The notes beneath the pieces are model-generated. The model saw only the letters and a program-made list of their open reading frames with translations. It was not told the DNA's origin and did not search any database. A stretch of DNA of 64,000 nt from Saposhnikovia divaricata (Eukaryota; Streptophyta; Magnoliopsida; Apiales; Apiaceae): NCBI GenBank assembly GCA_036435485.1, contig CM071596.1, positions 62,359,001-62,423,000 of the forward strand, written 5' to 3'. Of this stretch, positions 1-10,991 are shown in pieces; within the stretch, counting starts at the first letter, position 1; each line of letters opens with the position of its first letter. The position numbers were made by a program, and so were the translations under genes.

Positions 1-87
1 GAATGAGATTGTAGATGTGTATTAGAATCTGGTGCAATTTGTGAAGAAGTGTTTGAAGCAGATGTAGAAATAGGTGTAGAAGCAGGT

Positions 88-1180
88 TTATATGTCGATC
101 AAATTGGGTACGGTCTTGAGTTGATTGATATTATTGTAAGGTAATTGGCGGAGGGTAAGTAAAAAAGTAAGGTGATGAAGTACCAGTTGCGACAGATGAA
201 TGAGGCTAACTAAATGTGTTCGGAAAACAAAATGGAAAGGCAGACTCATTAAAACAAACATGTCGCGCAATATAAATGTGACTTGTTTTTAAGTCTATAC
301 ACCTGTACCCATGATGAGATGGAGAGTAGCCAAGAAAAACACATGAAAATGGAGACGGGGTTAACCATGTTGAGATTCACTGGGTGGTCTAAACTTAGTC
401 GACATATGAGCTTCCAGAATTGTTAATGAATTTATTATTTTCTCATGAACAAATTCATGACTGAGGAGTAGAGAATGCAACTCTTCAAATGAAATAGCCT
501 CTGGCCGAGCAGATAGTGTAGTTATGATGTCTTTAAATTCAGAACAAAGGCCCTTGACATGTATATGTTTAGATCATCCGTTGATATAGGTTGACCCGCA
601 ACAGCAAGAGAGTTAGAAATGGTTTTGGCTCGTTGAAGGAAGGTTGTAACTGAAAGATCTTTTTGGTTTCACTCATGCAATTCTCTATGGAGTTAGAGAA
701 TGCGAGTATGAGATGGTGAAGCATATGACGTTCAAGGCACTTCCATATTTCAGAAAACGTGTTAAGACGAACGATGAAAAGAAAAGCTTCCTCCGATAAA
801 GAAGATAGGAGAACTGAGACAATATATTGATTTTTTTGGTTCCATAGAACATATTTTGAATTTGGCTGATGAGTTTCTTTATCGCCTTGAGAGATATGAG
901 TAGAAGGTCGCGGATAAGAGTCGTCAATGGAGCCCATTCAAGATCGGCTGATGAGAAATAAAGTTATGTGAGTTTTTTAGAAAAGATAGTTGGTGGATGA
1001 GAGTTTGACAGAGAGATAATGATGAGCATGTTGAATAGGTAAAGTAGTAGAGGAGGTAGGTGAGAAGGAGGGGTAGAAAGACTAGTAGAAGAGAAAGAGA
1101 TGCTGGAAGAAGAAGAAATAATCATGTTTCGGAAGTAAGGTTTGGAATAGCGCAAAGAAAATTGGTTGACTCTGATACCA
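88..1180 (-). pseudogene. Degenerate Ty1/copia gag remnant with tRNA-Met primer-binding site
   Basis: Minus-strand frames between about 1115 and 569 resemble the N-terminal gag region of copia elements (UBN2-type): a Ser/Pro-rich start, then a YVLWNQKNQYI block and an LLSSLSEEAFLFIVRL block, spread over at least two frames with stops. At 1168-1180 the minus strand reads TGGTATCAGAGTC, the usual copia primer-binding site complementary to initiator tRNA-Met, correctly placed upstream of gag. The 5' LTR should lie at 1181 and above, but only about 90 bases remain before a MITE, and I could not define its ends. No pol is visible toward base 1, so the rest is outside the window or lost. Not functional. 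Confidence 0.7.
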
Positions 1181-1269
1181 TAAAGAGGAAAAGATTTTGC
1201 TGTTATATAATTTGTATGAAGGGTTTCGGATATTATTTGTAAGATAATATCTCTAATATATGATTTTTA

Positions 1270-1497
1270 GGCCCCGTTTGACAAATCTTATTTTTCAGAA
1301 ATAAGTTACTTATTTTGAAAAAAAGTACGTGAAGATGTACTTTTCACGTACTTTTTTCTTAAATAAGTAACTTATTTTTGCAAGATAACGAACGTTGAAC
1401 TCACCATACACATTTTTTCTAAGAAAAATATGTAAATATAATTTTTTTCCAGAATAAGTATCTTATAAGTTATAATTAAGAAATGACAAACACCCCC
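1270..1497. mobile_element. Tourist-like (PIF/Harbinger) MITE upstream of RPL10
   Basis: This 228-bp segment starts GGCCCCGTTTGACAAAT and ends with the imperfect inverse (GGGGGTGTTTGTCATTT read from the other strand). It is flanked by TTA on both sides (1267-1269 and 1498-1500), the usual Harbinger/Tourist target duplication. Inside, 1300-1337 and 1341-1380 form a long near-perfect inverted repeat around AAATAAGTTACTTATTT and TACGTGAA. It has no coding capacity. It lies about 100 bp upstream of the RPL10 TATA box, so it may have been recruited into or excluded from that promoter. Confidence 0.7.
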
Positions 1498-1549
1498 TTA
1501 AAAAAAAATTATTATGCGAGTAAAACATAAACGGGCTATGAACTTAATA

Positions 1550-1644
1550 GGCCCAAAGAGTGTAGACCTAAAACTCGGCCCGCAAATATTAAACCCCGGA
1601 TATATAAGCGGCTCATCTTCAATAGTTTGACAACCCTAGGGTTT
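1550..1644 (+). promoter_or_regulatory. RPL10 core promoter: UP1 box, TATA box, telo-box
   Basis: GGCCCAAA at 1550-1557 matches the plant UP1/site II type element (GGCCCAWWW). TATATAA lies at 1601-1607. The palindrome AACCCTAGGGTTT at 1632-1644 contains a telo-box core and lies about 30 bp past the TATA box, near or just after the expected start of transcription. Telo-box plus site II/UP1 is the classic combination in promoters of plant ribosomal protein and translation genes. Assignment is by motif only. Confidence 0.7.
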
Positions 1645-1692
1645 CATTTTGTAAGCCGCAGCAGCACAGCTATTCCAAACCACTTCACCGCC

Positions 1693-1706
1693 ATGGGAAG
1701 AAGTAC

Positions 1707-1779
<73 letters not shown>

Positions 1780-3624
1780 CCTCCCTCTATATCTCTCCCC
1801 CTCTCTCTCCCTTGTTTTATGAAATCGTCTGCTAATGTTGTGATTTTTAAGTATCTGTTCCTTAATTGGGGTTTAATATTTTGTTGTTCATCACTTTGTA
1901 CATTTAAATGTGTATCTTGTTCATATTACACTTAATTTGCAGCTCCTATAATTTTTTTTTTATTTCTAATTAATTTTCTTAAAAGGATAGGATAGGTTGT
2001 TTAATTATTTTGATATAATTTTTGTAATTAGGACCTGCCAGGTGTTATCGTCAGATTAAAAACAAACCCTACCCCAAATCTCGTTACTGCCGTGGTGTGC
2101 CTGATCCTAAAATCAGGATTTACGATGTCGGAATGAAGAAGAAAGGAGTCGATGAATTCCCATTCTGTGTCCATTTGGTTTCCTGGGAGAAAGAGAATGT
2201 GTCGAGTGAGGCATTGGAAGCTGCTCGTATTGCGTGTAATAAGTACATGACTAAGTTTGCTGGGAAAGATGCTTTCCATCTTAGGGTCAGGGTTCACCCG
2301 TTCCATGTGTTGCGTATTAATAAGATGTTGTCGTGTGCTGGGGCTGACAGGCTCCAGACTGGTATGAGAGGTGCTTTTGGAAAGCCACTTGGAACTTGTG
2401 CTCGTGTTAGTATTGGTCAGGTGCTCCTGTCTGTTCGTTGCAAGGACACTAATAGCCCTCATGCTCAGGAGGCGTTGCGTCGTGCTAAGTTCAAGTTTCC
2501 TGGTCGTCAAAAGATCATTGTTAGCCGCAAATGGTACCTACTCACCTAATATCACATCTTTGTTTTAATTTATGATTACTTATCTATGTTTATTTACCAT
2601 CCATTTCTAAGCAATGTATATCTGATTCTTGTAATTCTTGTAATTTGATCGTCTTAGTAGCATTTGTGATAGGTGTGAAGTGTAAACTTATAGTTCCGAT
2701 TTTTTCTAGTAATCAAAGTATACAAGCTATATGTGTGTAATTACTAGGAAGCAGGAGCCAACTCAAATAATTATATATGCTGTTCTTATCCAAGTGACTG
2801 ATAATACAAGCCCGCTTGTTTGAATGTGATACTAATTATGGGATCCGGAAATTGTATTACTCATATAATATCAGATTAATTTGTAATTGCTTTGATTCAT
2901 GATTAGTTATCTATGTTTATTTTTTGTCTTATCTTGGCAATATCTAATTTTTGTCATTTGGTTGTCCTAGTAGCGATTGTGGTGTGATTTTTAAACTTAT
3001 AGTTGCCTTGATTGTGTTACTTTCTTCAGGGGATTCACCAAGTTTAGCCGCACTGATTATGTTAAGTGGAAGGCAGAAAACCGCATTCTTCCTGATGGTG
3101 TCAATGCCAAGGTTTGTGTTCTTCTAGCAGCATCACATATGTTTTCAGTTGACATTCAATCTCATTCTCTAGATTATACATTCAAAATTTGTTTGCAGCA
3201 TTCTTTAGACTGAATGGGAGTGTACTCCATTCAATTTGACCAAGCTGAAAAGTAAATGTTTTTTTTTGGTGTAGTGTTTAGCTGGTTTTTATTTTGCAAT
3301 GTGGTATGTATGTAATTGCTAGGAGCCATGGACCAAAATGAAAAGTTCATAAGTTCTGATTATTTGCAAGTGTTGAAAAGTGTACTATATGTGTAATTGT
3401 AAAGAAGCAAGAGCTGAATTAAATTATGTAATTTCCGCTTTTATCCAAGTGACTGAAAAACACAAGCCTGCTCGTCAGTTTGAATTTGTGTATCACTGGG
3501 TTTGTGAATATGATACTGTTTGGGATTCTCACTTTTGGTAAAATTCATGCAGCTTCTGGGTTGTCATGGACCTCTTGCAAGACGCCAGCCTGGTAGAGCA
3601 TTTATTGATGCCGTTGCTACCTAG
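1693..3624 (+). CDS. RPL10: 60S ribosomal protein L10 (uL16), four exons
   Basis: This encodes the large-subunit protein uL16 (L10/QM), which sits near the peptidyl-transferase centre and is needed for 60S maturation. I read four exons: 1693-1702, 2032-2533, 3030-3111 and 3553-3624 (stop TAG 3622-3624). All introns are GT-AG (1703-2031, 2534-3029, 3112-3552). The spliced frame is 666 nt, 221 residues, the expected length for plant RPL10. The start is ATG 1693 in context CCGCCATGG, giving MGR joined to RPARCYRQIKNKPYPKSRY. Family blocks seen include KIRIYDVGMKKKGVDEFP, RVHPFHVLRINKMLSCAGAD, LQTGMRGAFGKP and KFKFPGRQKIIVSRKW. Exon 1 codes for only three residues plus one base, a common plant layout. 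The C-terminal exon ends RRQPGRAFIDAVAT; that tail is variable in the family. The long reverse-strand frame over exon 2 is a shadow. Confidence 0.95.
1708..1777 (+). repeat. (CT)n microsatellite in RPL10 intron 1
   Basis: About 35 uninterrupted CT units followed by a C/T-rich tail to about 1812. The tract begins only five bases inside intron 1, directly after the 5' splice site, and makes a 70-base pyrimidine run near the wrong end of the intron. It is likely length-polymorphic. It also creates a Leu/Ser-repeat pseudo-frame that is not a gene. Confidence 0.95.
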
Positions 3625-4060
3625 AGAATCCTATTCAATATGGCAGTTATCAGATTGATTGAATTTACCCATGATGAATGTTATTGCCTTCAACCGAAAC
3701 TTGTATCATCTTGCTTTTCAAGTTTTATTGCGTTTTGCTTGGTATTTGTATTCGGAACTCTGTTTGAAAGAGCTAGTATGTTGCTACTTTTTTCTTGGTT
3801 CCTAGTTTCAACATGTTTTTGTTACTTTGCAATGCTAATTGGTATCGGTTTTGATGCCTTATTATTATTATTGCTTTTATCATTTCTGTTTTGTTTATTC
3901 TTATTTTTATCATTGTTTATGTTTTACAGTTTCATCTCGGTTCTTGAATCTTGATAGTCCGGTTAAATCGCTATATGGTCACTAAACTAACATTTAACTT
4001 CAATAATAGTTTTTTGTAATTAGTTTTACACAGGGATTCAGAAAATACCGGATCCCTAGT
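3625..4060 (+). other. RPL10 3' UTR and downstream spacer
   Basis: T-rich sequence after the RPL10 stop. A 104-codon open frame (3640-3954) is strongly hydrophobic because of the poly-T composition and has no recognisable domain. I regard it as untranslated 3' sequence. No second gene is visible. Confidence 0.5.
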
Positions 4061-4099
4061 ACCCTACTGCACGAGCTAATTGCTGTTAATTAGCAAACC

Positions 4100-4796
4100 A
4101 TTGTTAAAATCAAGATTAATTAATTGCGCTTTGCAATTAGGCGCAAGCTGTGAGAGCTGCGTATGAGCGATTTAGTGCGATTATCAAATTGGCTAAAAAT
4201 CGCGATTGCTCGCAAAAAAAGCGCAAAAAAGTCACAAAAAATCGTTAAAAATCGCAAACTGTACAGAAAGACGAAAATACCCTTATGTTAAAAAAAATCC
4301 TACTTATCTTTATAACCCTTTATAGCCTCACAATTTTCACATCAGTCGTCACGTGTCTCTATAAAGTGGTATGTCTTATATTCTTAAAAAACTTAGCACA
4401 AGACGCTTGACAAGAAATATGACCACCTCAAAAGCAAGTGAAAGAGCTTCTTGTTCAAATCTCATAGACGAAAATGATGACGAGGAAGAGAGAGAATTGA
4501 GGAAACTGAGATCGAGCTAAACGATTTGGAAGCCTTTGACTTACTAAATGTTATCGATTGATAGTTTGATACTTTTATGTGTTATCCACTGTGTTTAAGA
4601 CTTTTATTTATTTTTGAAACTATTTCAAGTACTATTCTATTGTTTAATATTAGAACAAACATCCTCAAAGTATATAAGTATAAAAATAGATAATTATGTA
4701 AATATTTACATTTTTGACTAAAAATCGCGCTTCGTGATTCGCGCTTTAAAATTAGAGTTTGCGCTTTTTATGATTTTGCGTGTTTCACAACACTGT
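4100..4796. mobile_element. Possible hAT-type transposon remnant
   Basis: The segment is dense in TCGC/GCGC-rich words such as TAAAAATCGCGATTGCTCGC near 4190-4215, and in the inverse near 4726-4790. It ends in TTTCACAACACTG, which read on the other strand is CAGTGTTGTGAAA, a hAT-like terminus. The middle (about 4419-4520) reads as a short acidic peptide ending in DENDDEEERELRKL, like the C-terminal tail of hAT transposases. I could not find a matching left terminus or an 8-bp target duplication, so the left end is approximate and the assignment tentative. Confidence 0.35.
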
Positions 4797-4903
4797 AGTA
4801 AACTGATTGTTGCTATTCAAATTAACTAGAACCCTTTCAAACTCTTGGTAATTAGTATCAGGAATCTTATTAATTCCCATTCTCTATGAAATTCTCTGAC
4901 GAA

Positions 4904-5096
4904 ATTTTATTTGTGATTGAAGGTGGATTTTGTTTTTTCGATTGTTCCCCAGTAGAACCTATGCCCCCGATTTATTCTCTAGGGCATTTTATTTGTGATT
5001 GAAGGTGGATTTTATTTTTTTGGTTGTTCCCCAGTAGAACCTATTCTCCTGATTTATTTTCTAGGGCATTTTATTTGTGATTGGAGGTGGATTTTG
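4904..5096 (+). repeat. 82-bp tandem repeat, about 2.3 copies
   Basis: Units start at 4904, 4986 and 5068, each beginning ATTTTATTTGTGATTG(A/G)AGG and containing GTTCCCCAGTAGAACCTAT. The period is 82 bp, with the third copy cut short. It is intergenic, between RPL10 and the HSP40-type gene. The rest of 4797-5497 is AT-rich and shows no gene. Confidence 0.85.
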
Positions 5097-5497
5097 CGCC
5101 TAGGGATCATCCATCAAAAATTATTTGAGTATTTGACATGCATAGTGGTACCTCAAAGTTAATATTTTTTTCTCCGCTTTAAAGCTTAATATATGTGTAT
5201 TAAAAAAATTTGATATTTTAGAATATACGATGATAATTTATATTATTTGTAAGATCATGTTCTTTAATTATTAAGAGCCTAAGATTAAAGTTTAGGCCCC
5301 AAAAAGCCAAAACACCTATGGCTTAAACAAAAAAAAATTCTCGTGTCAAATTCTAATTTTTTTTTTTTCTCACATTGAATTCTAGCAGATGTAACATTTT
5401 CTTGAGGGAAAAAACATAATACATTGGCTAACTGTCTCAAAACTGATCCTGATTTCTGATTGCTATGGCAAGAAAACTAATATCACTATGTATATGA

Positions 5498-7615
5498 TCA
5501 ACAAGAGTTGTGTAAAATGTTGTAAACATCTGATCTTTGTTCTTCTGTAAGTTGCTTAGGAAACTCTACTTCAAATTTGACTATCAAGTTACCTCTTTCC
5601 CCTGGTTCCTTAGACTTTGGCATCCCCTGTCCTGCAACTATCTTTTGATATCCAGGATATATAACATCTTCCATCTCTATCAACGTTCTCTCTCCATCTA
5701 ATAGAGGTACTGAAAGTGTGCAACCTGTGAGCGCTTCTACCAAAGGAATTTCTGTTTCGAACACCAAATCATCTCCATTTTTATCTTTTCTAAACAAAAG
5801 GTGTTTGTTCTCTGCAATCACAAAGATAACGTCTCCTGTTGGACCTCCTGGTACCTCATTTCCCCTGCCCTCAAAAGTAATCCTCGTGCCATTTCTCCAT
5901 CCAGGCTTCACTTTTATTGTTAGCACTTCATCTACTTGCACTATATATCTGTACATGTATACAAATAAGATGAGTAAAAACAAACTAAAATAACCCTTAT
6001 AATCTAACACGCGCGCGCACACACACACACACGATGACACAATGGAGTAGAAAGTTAACAACATAGACATAACGGACCATATGACAATGAAAAAAATTGA
6101 TTGTAGATTCTCAGGAAACAATGGAACTACTAAAGGGAGGGAAAATAATTTACGAAGAAAAGGCATCAGAGAACTAATTAAACTTTTAGCAAATCCAGGT
6201 CATATTGCACGATTTGTTATTTTGTCTACCTTCAAACCAACATATCCAATTTCGGACAATACTTAAAGGTCTAAATCATCTAAAACATTTATTTATATAT
6301 AAACAAAGTACAAAAAATTAACTCAATGACAGAAAAAGAGAAGAAAACAGTATGTAAATATTTTGCTCACCTGTCTTCTGTGACTACATCTCTTGTGATC
6401 TTGACCTTCTTGATGCACCCGAAGCATATCTCCTCGAGAGTGCAAACAAGCTTTTTCTCAACCACCGGGGGTTTCATTACCCCGGTGGAGTTAGAATACA
6501 TGATTCTGGTGCTTAAATTTCTAGAGAGTGAGTTTGGCTGTCTCCGAATTCCATCCACACTCTTCCGTCCTAAATTATTCTGGCTGGTGCTTTTCTTGAG
6601 AGATGATAGATTTCCTGACATGGTCCTTGTTGCAGGTCCGAGTGGTTGTGAATAACTAGAGAAACGAGAAGACAAGGACTCATAATGTCCCTTACGGTTG
6701 GACAAATTGCTGCTGAATCTTCGTGGATTACCAGTGTCAATGCCATAACTTTCCAATGGATCAGTCGTTATCCGATCGGGAGTCTTGGCTTTGTTGTGTT
6801 CATTCTTATTGCTAATGAGCTGAAAAGATTGCATAATCAAAAAACATTATATGCAACACGTTTGGATTTGTTAATATGATCAAGTAATTTGTTTAAAGAT
6901 ATGCTGGACTAAGTTAGACCAAGTCACTGATTACACAAGGATCAGAATACTTACGCAACAAATTGACATTATTCAATCAACATATTTCGCTGGCAACTTT
7001 CTTAGAAGTAGATACAATAAATTAAGAATAATTGCTAGTTGGAGATTATCTTTTCCACTACAAAGTTTCAAATCCTCCCTACACATCTCTACACAAAGAG
7101 AATGCAAATCACGGGGGACAACACCCGCAAACTAGATAAATTAAAGAACTTTAGGCATAAACCCGCAAACTAGATAAGCTAAAGAACTTTAGGCATAAAC
7201 TATTTAACATACGAGCCACCATATTCGCAAATCGTTTAATAAAAAACTTAATCAAACATTAGCCATGTCATGTAGGAGATCATCTTGATTATATTCATCA
7301 TGTTTATATAAAATATAAGCAGAATATATCGATCACCAAGAAATCCTCCATTAATTCAATGGTTCGAAAAATTGACCCGAAATTCGAGCCACATGCAAAA
7401 TATGATATATGGGCATGTAATAGTACCTTGGAAGATTTAAGGTCCTCTTTTTTGTTCTTCTTCTTCTTCTTGCCGGCATCAAGTTTATTACGATTGGATA
7501 ATTTCTTGAGCCTCAATAATAAAAAAGATTTGCATGATTTACAGACATTCACTAAACGATGAATATGCATGCCACAAAACTCAACAGACCGCGGTTTCGA
7601 ATGAACATCTGTCAT
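5498..7615 (-). CDS. HSP40/DnaJ C-terminal-domain protein lacking a J domain, three exons
   Basis: Minus-strand gene. Exons are 7615-7427, 6819-6371 and 5948-5498 (stop at 5500-5498), giving 1089 nt and 362 residues. Introns are GT-AG (7426-6820 and 6370-5949). The last exon acceptor is the CAG at 5951-5949; the AG eight bases further on would put the domain out of frame. The C-terminal half is the substrate-binding/dimerisation fold of type II DnaJ proteins: LEEICFGCIKKVKITRDV, then VDEVLTIKVKPGWRNGTRI, GRGNEVPGGPTGDVIFVI, EALTGCTLSVPLLDGE and GERGNLIVKFEVEFPKQL. The N-terminal ~210 residues have no J domain and no HPD. Instead there is a CKSC motif, a Lys-rich block (GKKKKKNKK) and a Ser/Arg-rich linker. 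Arabidopsis has similar J-less HSP40 peptide-binding proteins, so this looks like a family trait. Without HPD it should not stimulate HSP70 ATPase by itself; a holdase or adaptor role is inference. Confidence 0.88.
6009..6032. repeat. (GC)n(AC)n microsatellite in HSP40-type intron 2
   Basis: Compound alternating purine-pyrimidine run, CGCGCGCG followed by about eight CA units, inside the intron between exons 2 and 3. It is potentially Z-DNA forming. Confidence 0.9.
7124..7199. repeat. 38-bp tandem duplication in HSP40-type intron 1
   Basis: Two head-to-tail copies starting at 7124 and 7162 (cccgcaaactagataa...), differing at a couple of bases. A local slippage duplication in the 607-bp first intron. 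Confidence 0.85.
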
Positions 7616-7721
7616 TGCAGGTACACACTCAGATCATTCGACAGATTTTTTAATATGTATGTATGTATGTGTGTAGTAGATGATGAGAGCGAGGGAGAAA
7701 TAATATCCGTTTCTTGAATTG

Positions 7722-7728
7722 ATTTATA
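7722..7728 (-). promoter_or_regulatory. Candidate TATA box of the HSP40-type gene
   Basis: The minus strand reads TATAAAT about 110 bases upstream of the ATG at 7615, leaving an 80-base 5' leader if transcription starts about 30 bases on. Motif and distance only. Confidence 0.4.
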
Positions 7729-7730
7729 AA

Positions 7731-8371
7731 GAAGATGGAAAGGCTTGGCTATATTAGCAAATACCCCTGTTCTTTCCTCTTAAGTCTTTTCTTTTTGTTA
7801 TGTTATTATTGTTGTTGTGATTCTATTTCTTTATTTGTTGAGTAATTAACTGGAAGGCTATATGGTCGACTAGGTAAACGTTAATTGGGCCGGCACCGAC
7901 TTGCAATTTGGTTTATCAAAATATCGGATTAAATTTCGATTATGATATATTTTTTTAGATGTTGTTCAAATTAAATTAAATTTGATTTGATTCTCGTTTT
8001 GGTTATATATAATCTGATTCGATTTCAGTTTTGATAAGTTTTAATTTAATCGGGTCAAATTTAAATTAAAAATTGAGTGTATTTGGAATTGAGATTGGAT
8101 TAAATTTATTTTGAATATTTTAAAAATTTTCTAATTCCCGTATTGAAGCGAATTTTTTTGAATCATGAAAAACTCGATTCGGATTAGTGTTAAATTAATT
8201 TTGAGTTCATGTCGAACTAAAATAAAAACATTGAGTAAATTTGTCAAAATATAATTAAAACTCGATAAAATAACATTCAATAAAATAATAATTTCGATTA
8301 CATAATATATTTCTCTAGTTCCAAAATTTTGGACCAATAAAACAAAATAATATTACTGCTAAATGCATAAA
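7731..8371. other. AT-rich spacer, no gene seen
   Basis: Low-complexity AT-rich sequence with recurring ATTCGATTTC/TTAAATTTG words. Open frames are short and biased. I see no domain, RNA gene or element end apart from the TSD copy attac at 8372-8376. Confidence 0.5.
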
Positions 8372-8376
8372 ATTAC

Positions 8377-8893
8377 TGATATGGGCTAAAAGTAAGCACA
8401 AAAGACACATTTAATGCTGCATTAATTAGACCCAACATGGTCCAAACGTGAGGGCCATTTGTGGGGCCCAAACCCTATTTTAATATTAATTTCGTAATTA
8501 ATATTAAGGGATATTAACAGCTCAGCAATAAACATCAGATAAGGATACTATTCCTACAAGACCTAGCCTCCAAGGCACCCAGTTCGATATGGAAACAGAC
8601 TCCTACAAGGAAGGAGTTTAGAACCTTCCTCAAGGCGGTGGCTTGCCCACCAAGTATCCAAATCCTACCATAATTCTAAGGCTCCCCGAGCCTATGTAAA
8701 GGACCTGATCCTTCATCTCAGAACTACGTTTTTGGCTTGATTCTCAATACGAGATACGTAGGCACTCTGTGAGGACCGATTAGTCTCGAACACGGAAACA
8801 ACCATTAAAGCTTGAAGCTCACCAACCCCTTTTGCAATAAACACACACAAACCCTAACCGCAATATTCGTAACCTAGTTTTTGTTCCACAACA
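8377..8893 (+). repeat. 5' LTR of outer Tat element
   Basis: 517 bp, TG...CA. The TATA region reads TATGTAAAG at 8693-8701, whereas the 3' LTR has TATATAAAG, so the promoter copy that should drive the element carries a point change in its TATA box. Confidence 0.93.
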
Positions 8894-8895
8894 TT

Positions 8896-8912
8896 TGGCG
8901 CCGTCTGTGGGA
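8896..8912 (+). promoter_or_regulatory. Primer-binding site, outer Tat element
   Basis: TGGCGCCGTCTGTGGGA starts two bases after the LTR and has the TGG(C) start needed to pair with a tRNA 3' CCA end. The priming tRNA was not identified. Confidence 0.75.
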
Positions 8913-8926
8913 CGAAAACATCAACC

Positions 8927-9688
8927 ATGGTTCAAACACGAAGGACAACGTCAACCTCGACTGAGGCCATACCCCATAGTTCTGCTCCACCTACCACCTC
9001 TGATCCGCTTATCACTGCTGAAGAAGGACAATTACCCCCGTCAACAGGGACGGTCGTTCAACCTCTAGCCTCTCAACCCCCAGGGACGATTCCCCATGCT
9101 GAGGGAACTCTACCCGTGGTTATTCATCAAAACCAAGAAACTAACCCTCTTCAGACGGTGGTTTCTCCTCTTGATAACGTTGATCGTACGTTATCCCCGG
9201 GGATACAGATCCATACTTCAAATCTCCCCTTGAATACCAACCCGATGTATGGGCTGCCTAATTATCCCCCTCGACAAAGGGAACCTGGACCAAGTGGTCA
9301 CGCCATACAGATCCGAGATCGAGAGTACGATGACTACTCCGGCCCCTATACTGATGATTCGACATCTGAGGATGACGATGATGATCGTGAAGAAGCCCCA
9401 AGGAGGCGACGTGCTAGTAGAGAACCTCGAAGGAGGTCCCAAAGAATCCATGACGGACCACCACAAACGGTTGAGGAAAGGATTAAGGCTCATGAGGCTG
9501 AGATCCAAAGGATAAAGGATGATATTGCCAGGGAGCAAGCAAGGCAAAGTCTGACTCGACCTCCTCCAGTGACAGGGAGGATTCCCATTATAAATCTGGA
9601 GGGACCTTCAAGGAGACAGCGAAGGGCCGATGTCCCAACTGAAAAATCGACGAGGGTGGAGATCCCCAAAAGCATCCCAAGGACCTGA
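8927..9688 (+). pseudogene. Tat gag, N-terminal part (interrupted)
   Basis: ATG 8927 begins MVQTRRTTSTSTEA, a Pro/Thr-rich, then acidic (DDSTSEDDDDD), then Arg-rich (RRRRASREPRRRSQR) sequence with a helical stretch VEERIKAHEAEIQRIKDDIA, typical of the variable N-terminus of Tat gag. The frame stops at 9688 in this copy. A one-base shift near 9670 would continue it to the insertion point at 9728. The conserved gag core lies beyond the inserted element at 20631-21114. Confidence 0.8.
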
Positions 9689-9728
9689 TGCCACTTGGGG
9701 ATCCTGACGATCCCACACCTCCGTTTAC

Positions 9729-10991
9729 TGATGTGTAAAATTATGTTTAACCGCAAGCGCACGGTATCAATTGTAGTAGATACTAGCAAATACGGGTCGA
9801 ATCCTCAAGGAGACAGTTTCAAATTCAATTCAATGGTTATCAATTGTTTCTAGTCACAAACGATTAGTTGAGAATTTTGTTAACTACTAAAGCAAATTTA
9901 ACAAGGTTTTAATTCAATTAATTAAGGGATCTAGGGCAATTCAGGTTCACCATGTTTACACCAAACAAATAACAAAGGTATAGCTTATCAATGAGATAAA
10001 ATAATTAGAGCAATGGTTAAACTTTTCCAAGTTTTAACACTCTCAGAAATCCGATGATGTTTTCACACTCACCTTCAATTCCGCTAATTGTATGTAAGCC
10101 TCTAGTAGTAAAATCTTTCGATCTATTACTCCTATTGCAATCAATTAATCTATGATATTGCACAATTACACAAATTAAGAATTAACACATATCAATTAGA
10201 ATTACTCTTTACCCATCAATTCACTAATCAAATTAAACCCAAATCATGGTGCAAACATGGCTTCCCCTAATACCCTAGAATTAAACTATTCACTCATGGT
10301 AGAAGTAAAAGCAATAAGAATAATGAAAGAAGCCATGTAAAACATATAATAATAAAACAAGAGAATAAAGAATACCTCAAACTTTGTATTAGCGAAGAAC
10401 AATGAAGATCCAAATTAAACCAAGTGCTTACAAAGGAAGAGATGGAGAGAAAAACCAAAACCCTAGCTTTTGTAAAAATACGTATATATGTCTATCTATC
10501 TCTTCCCACGTTTTTATAATAAAACCTCCTCATAAAATCTGATCTCTATCTCCTAATAAAAGTATTTTTTAATATTCTAATCAATTTACAAAAAGATATC
10601 CATAATTGAATAGGATTTTCTTGTAAAATTCGTCACTTCTTTTTCTCCTCTGTTTCCGGGCTCTTCCAGTTGGATTTTGCTTACTGGACCACCTCTGAGT
10701 TAAAGAAAATTCCACAAGCTTCGCGTGGACAGTAAGATCGTTAAATTCTGACTTCTGGAACTCAAGATATGGCCCAAACAGTGCAGGCAGCCCGTGCAGC
10801 CCAATAATACGAATTTTCTCCTATTTTATCTCCAAAATAGCTCTTTTTGCTCCAAATCCTTCCAAGTCATGAATTCTTTATTTCCTACAATAAAACAATC
10901 AAATCTATTAAATAAAAATCCAAATCAATGCAAAACACAATAAATATGAGAATAAAATCATCTAAAATATATATAAAAATATATTCTATCA
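9729..10991 (-). repeat. 3' LTR of Athila-like element
   Basis: 1263 bp. On the plus strand it begins TGATGTGTAAAATTATG and ends ATATATTCTATCA. Nearly identical to the copy at 19363-20625. Confidence 0.93.

Noticed and set aside
1627..1935. 102-codon frame rich in Ser-Leu repeats over RPL10 exon 1 and intron 1
   Set aside because: It is a translation of the CT microsatellite; the real exon 1 codes only MGR plus one base.
2028..2510. 160-codon minus-strand frame opposite RPL10 exon 2
   Set aside because: Shadow of the conserved plus-strand exon; no similarity to any family.
3640..3954. 104-codon hydrophobic frame after RPL10
   Set aside because: Poly-T composition in the 3' UTR gives Leu/Phe runs; no start context or homology.
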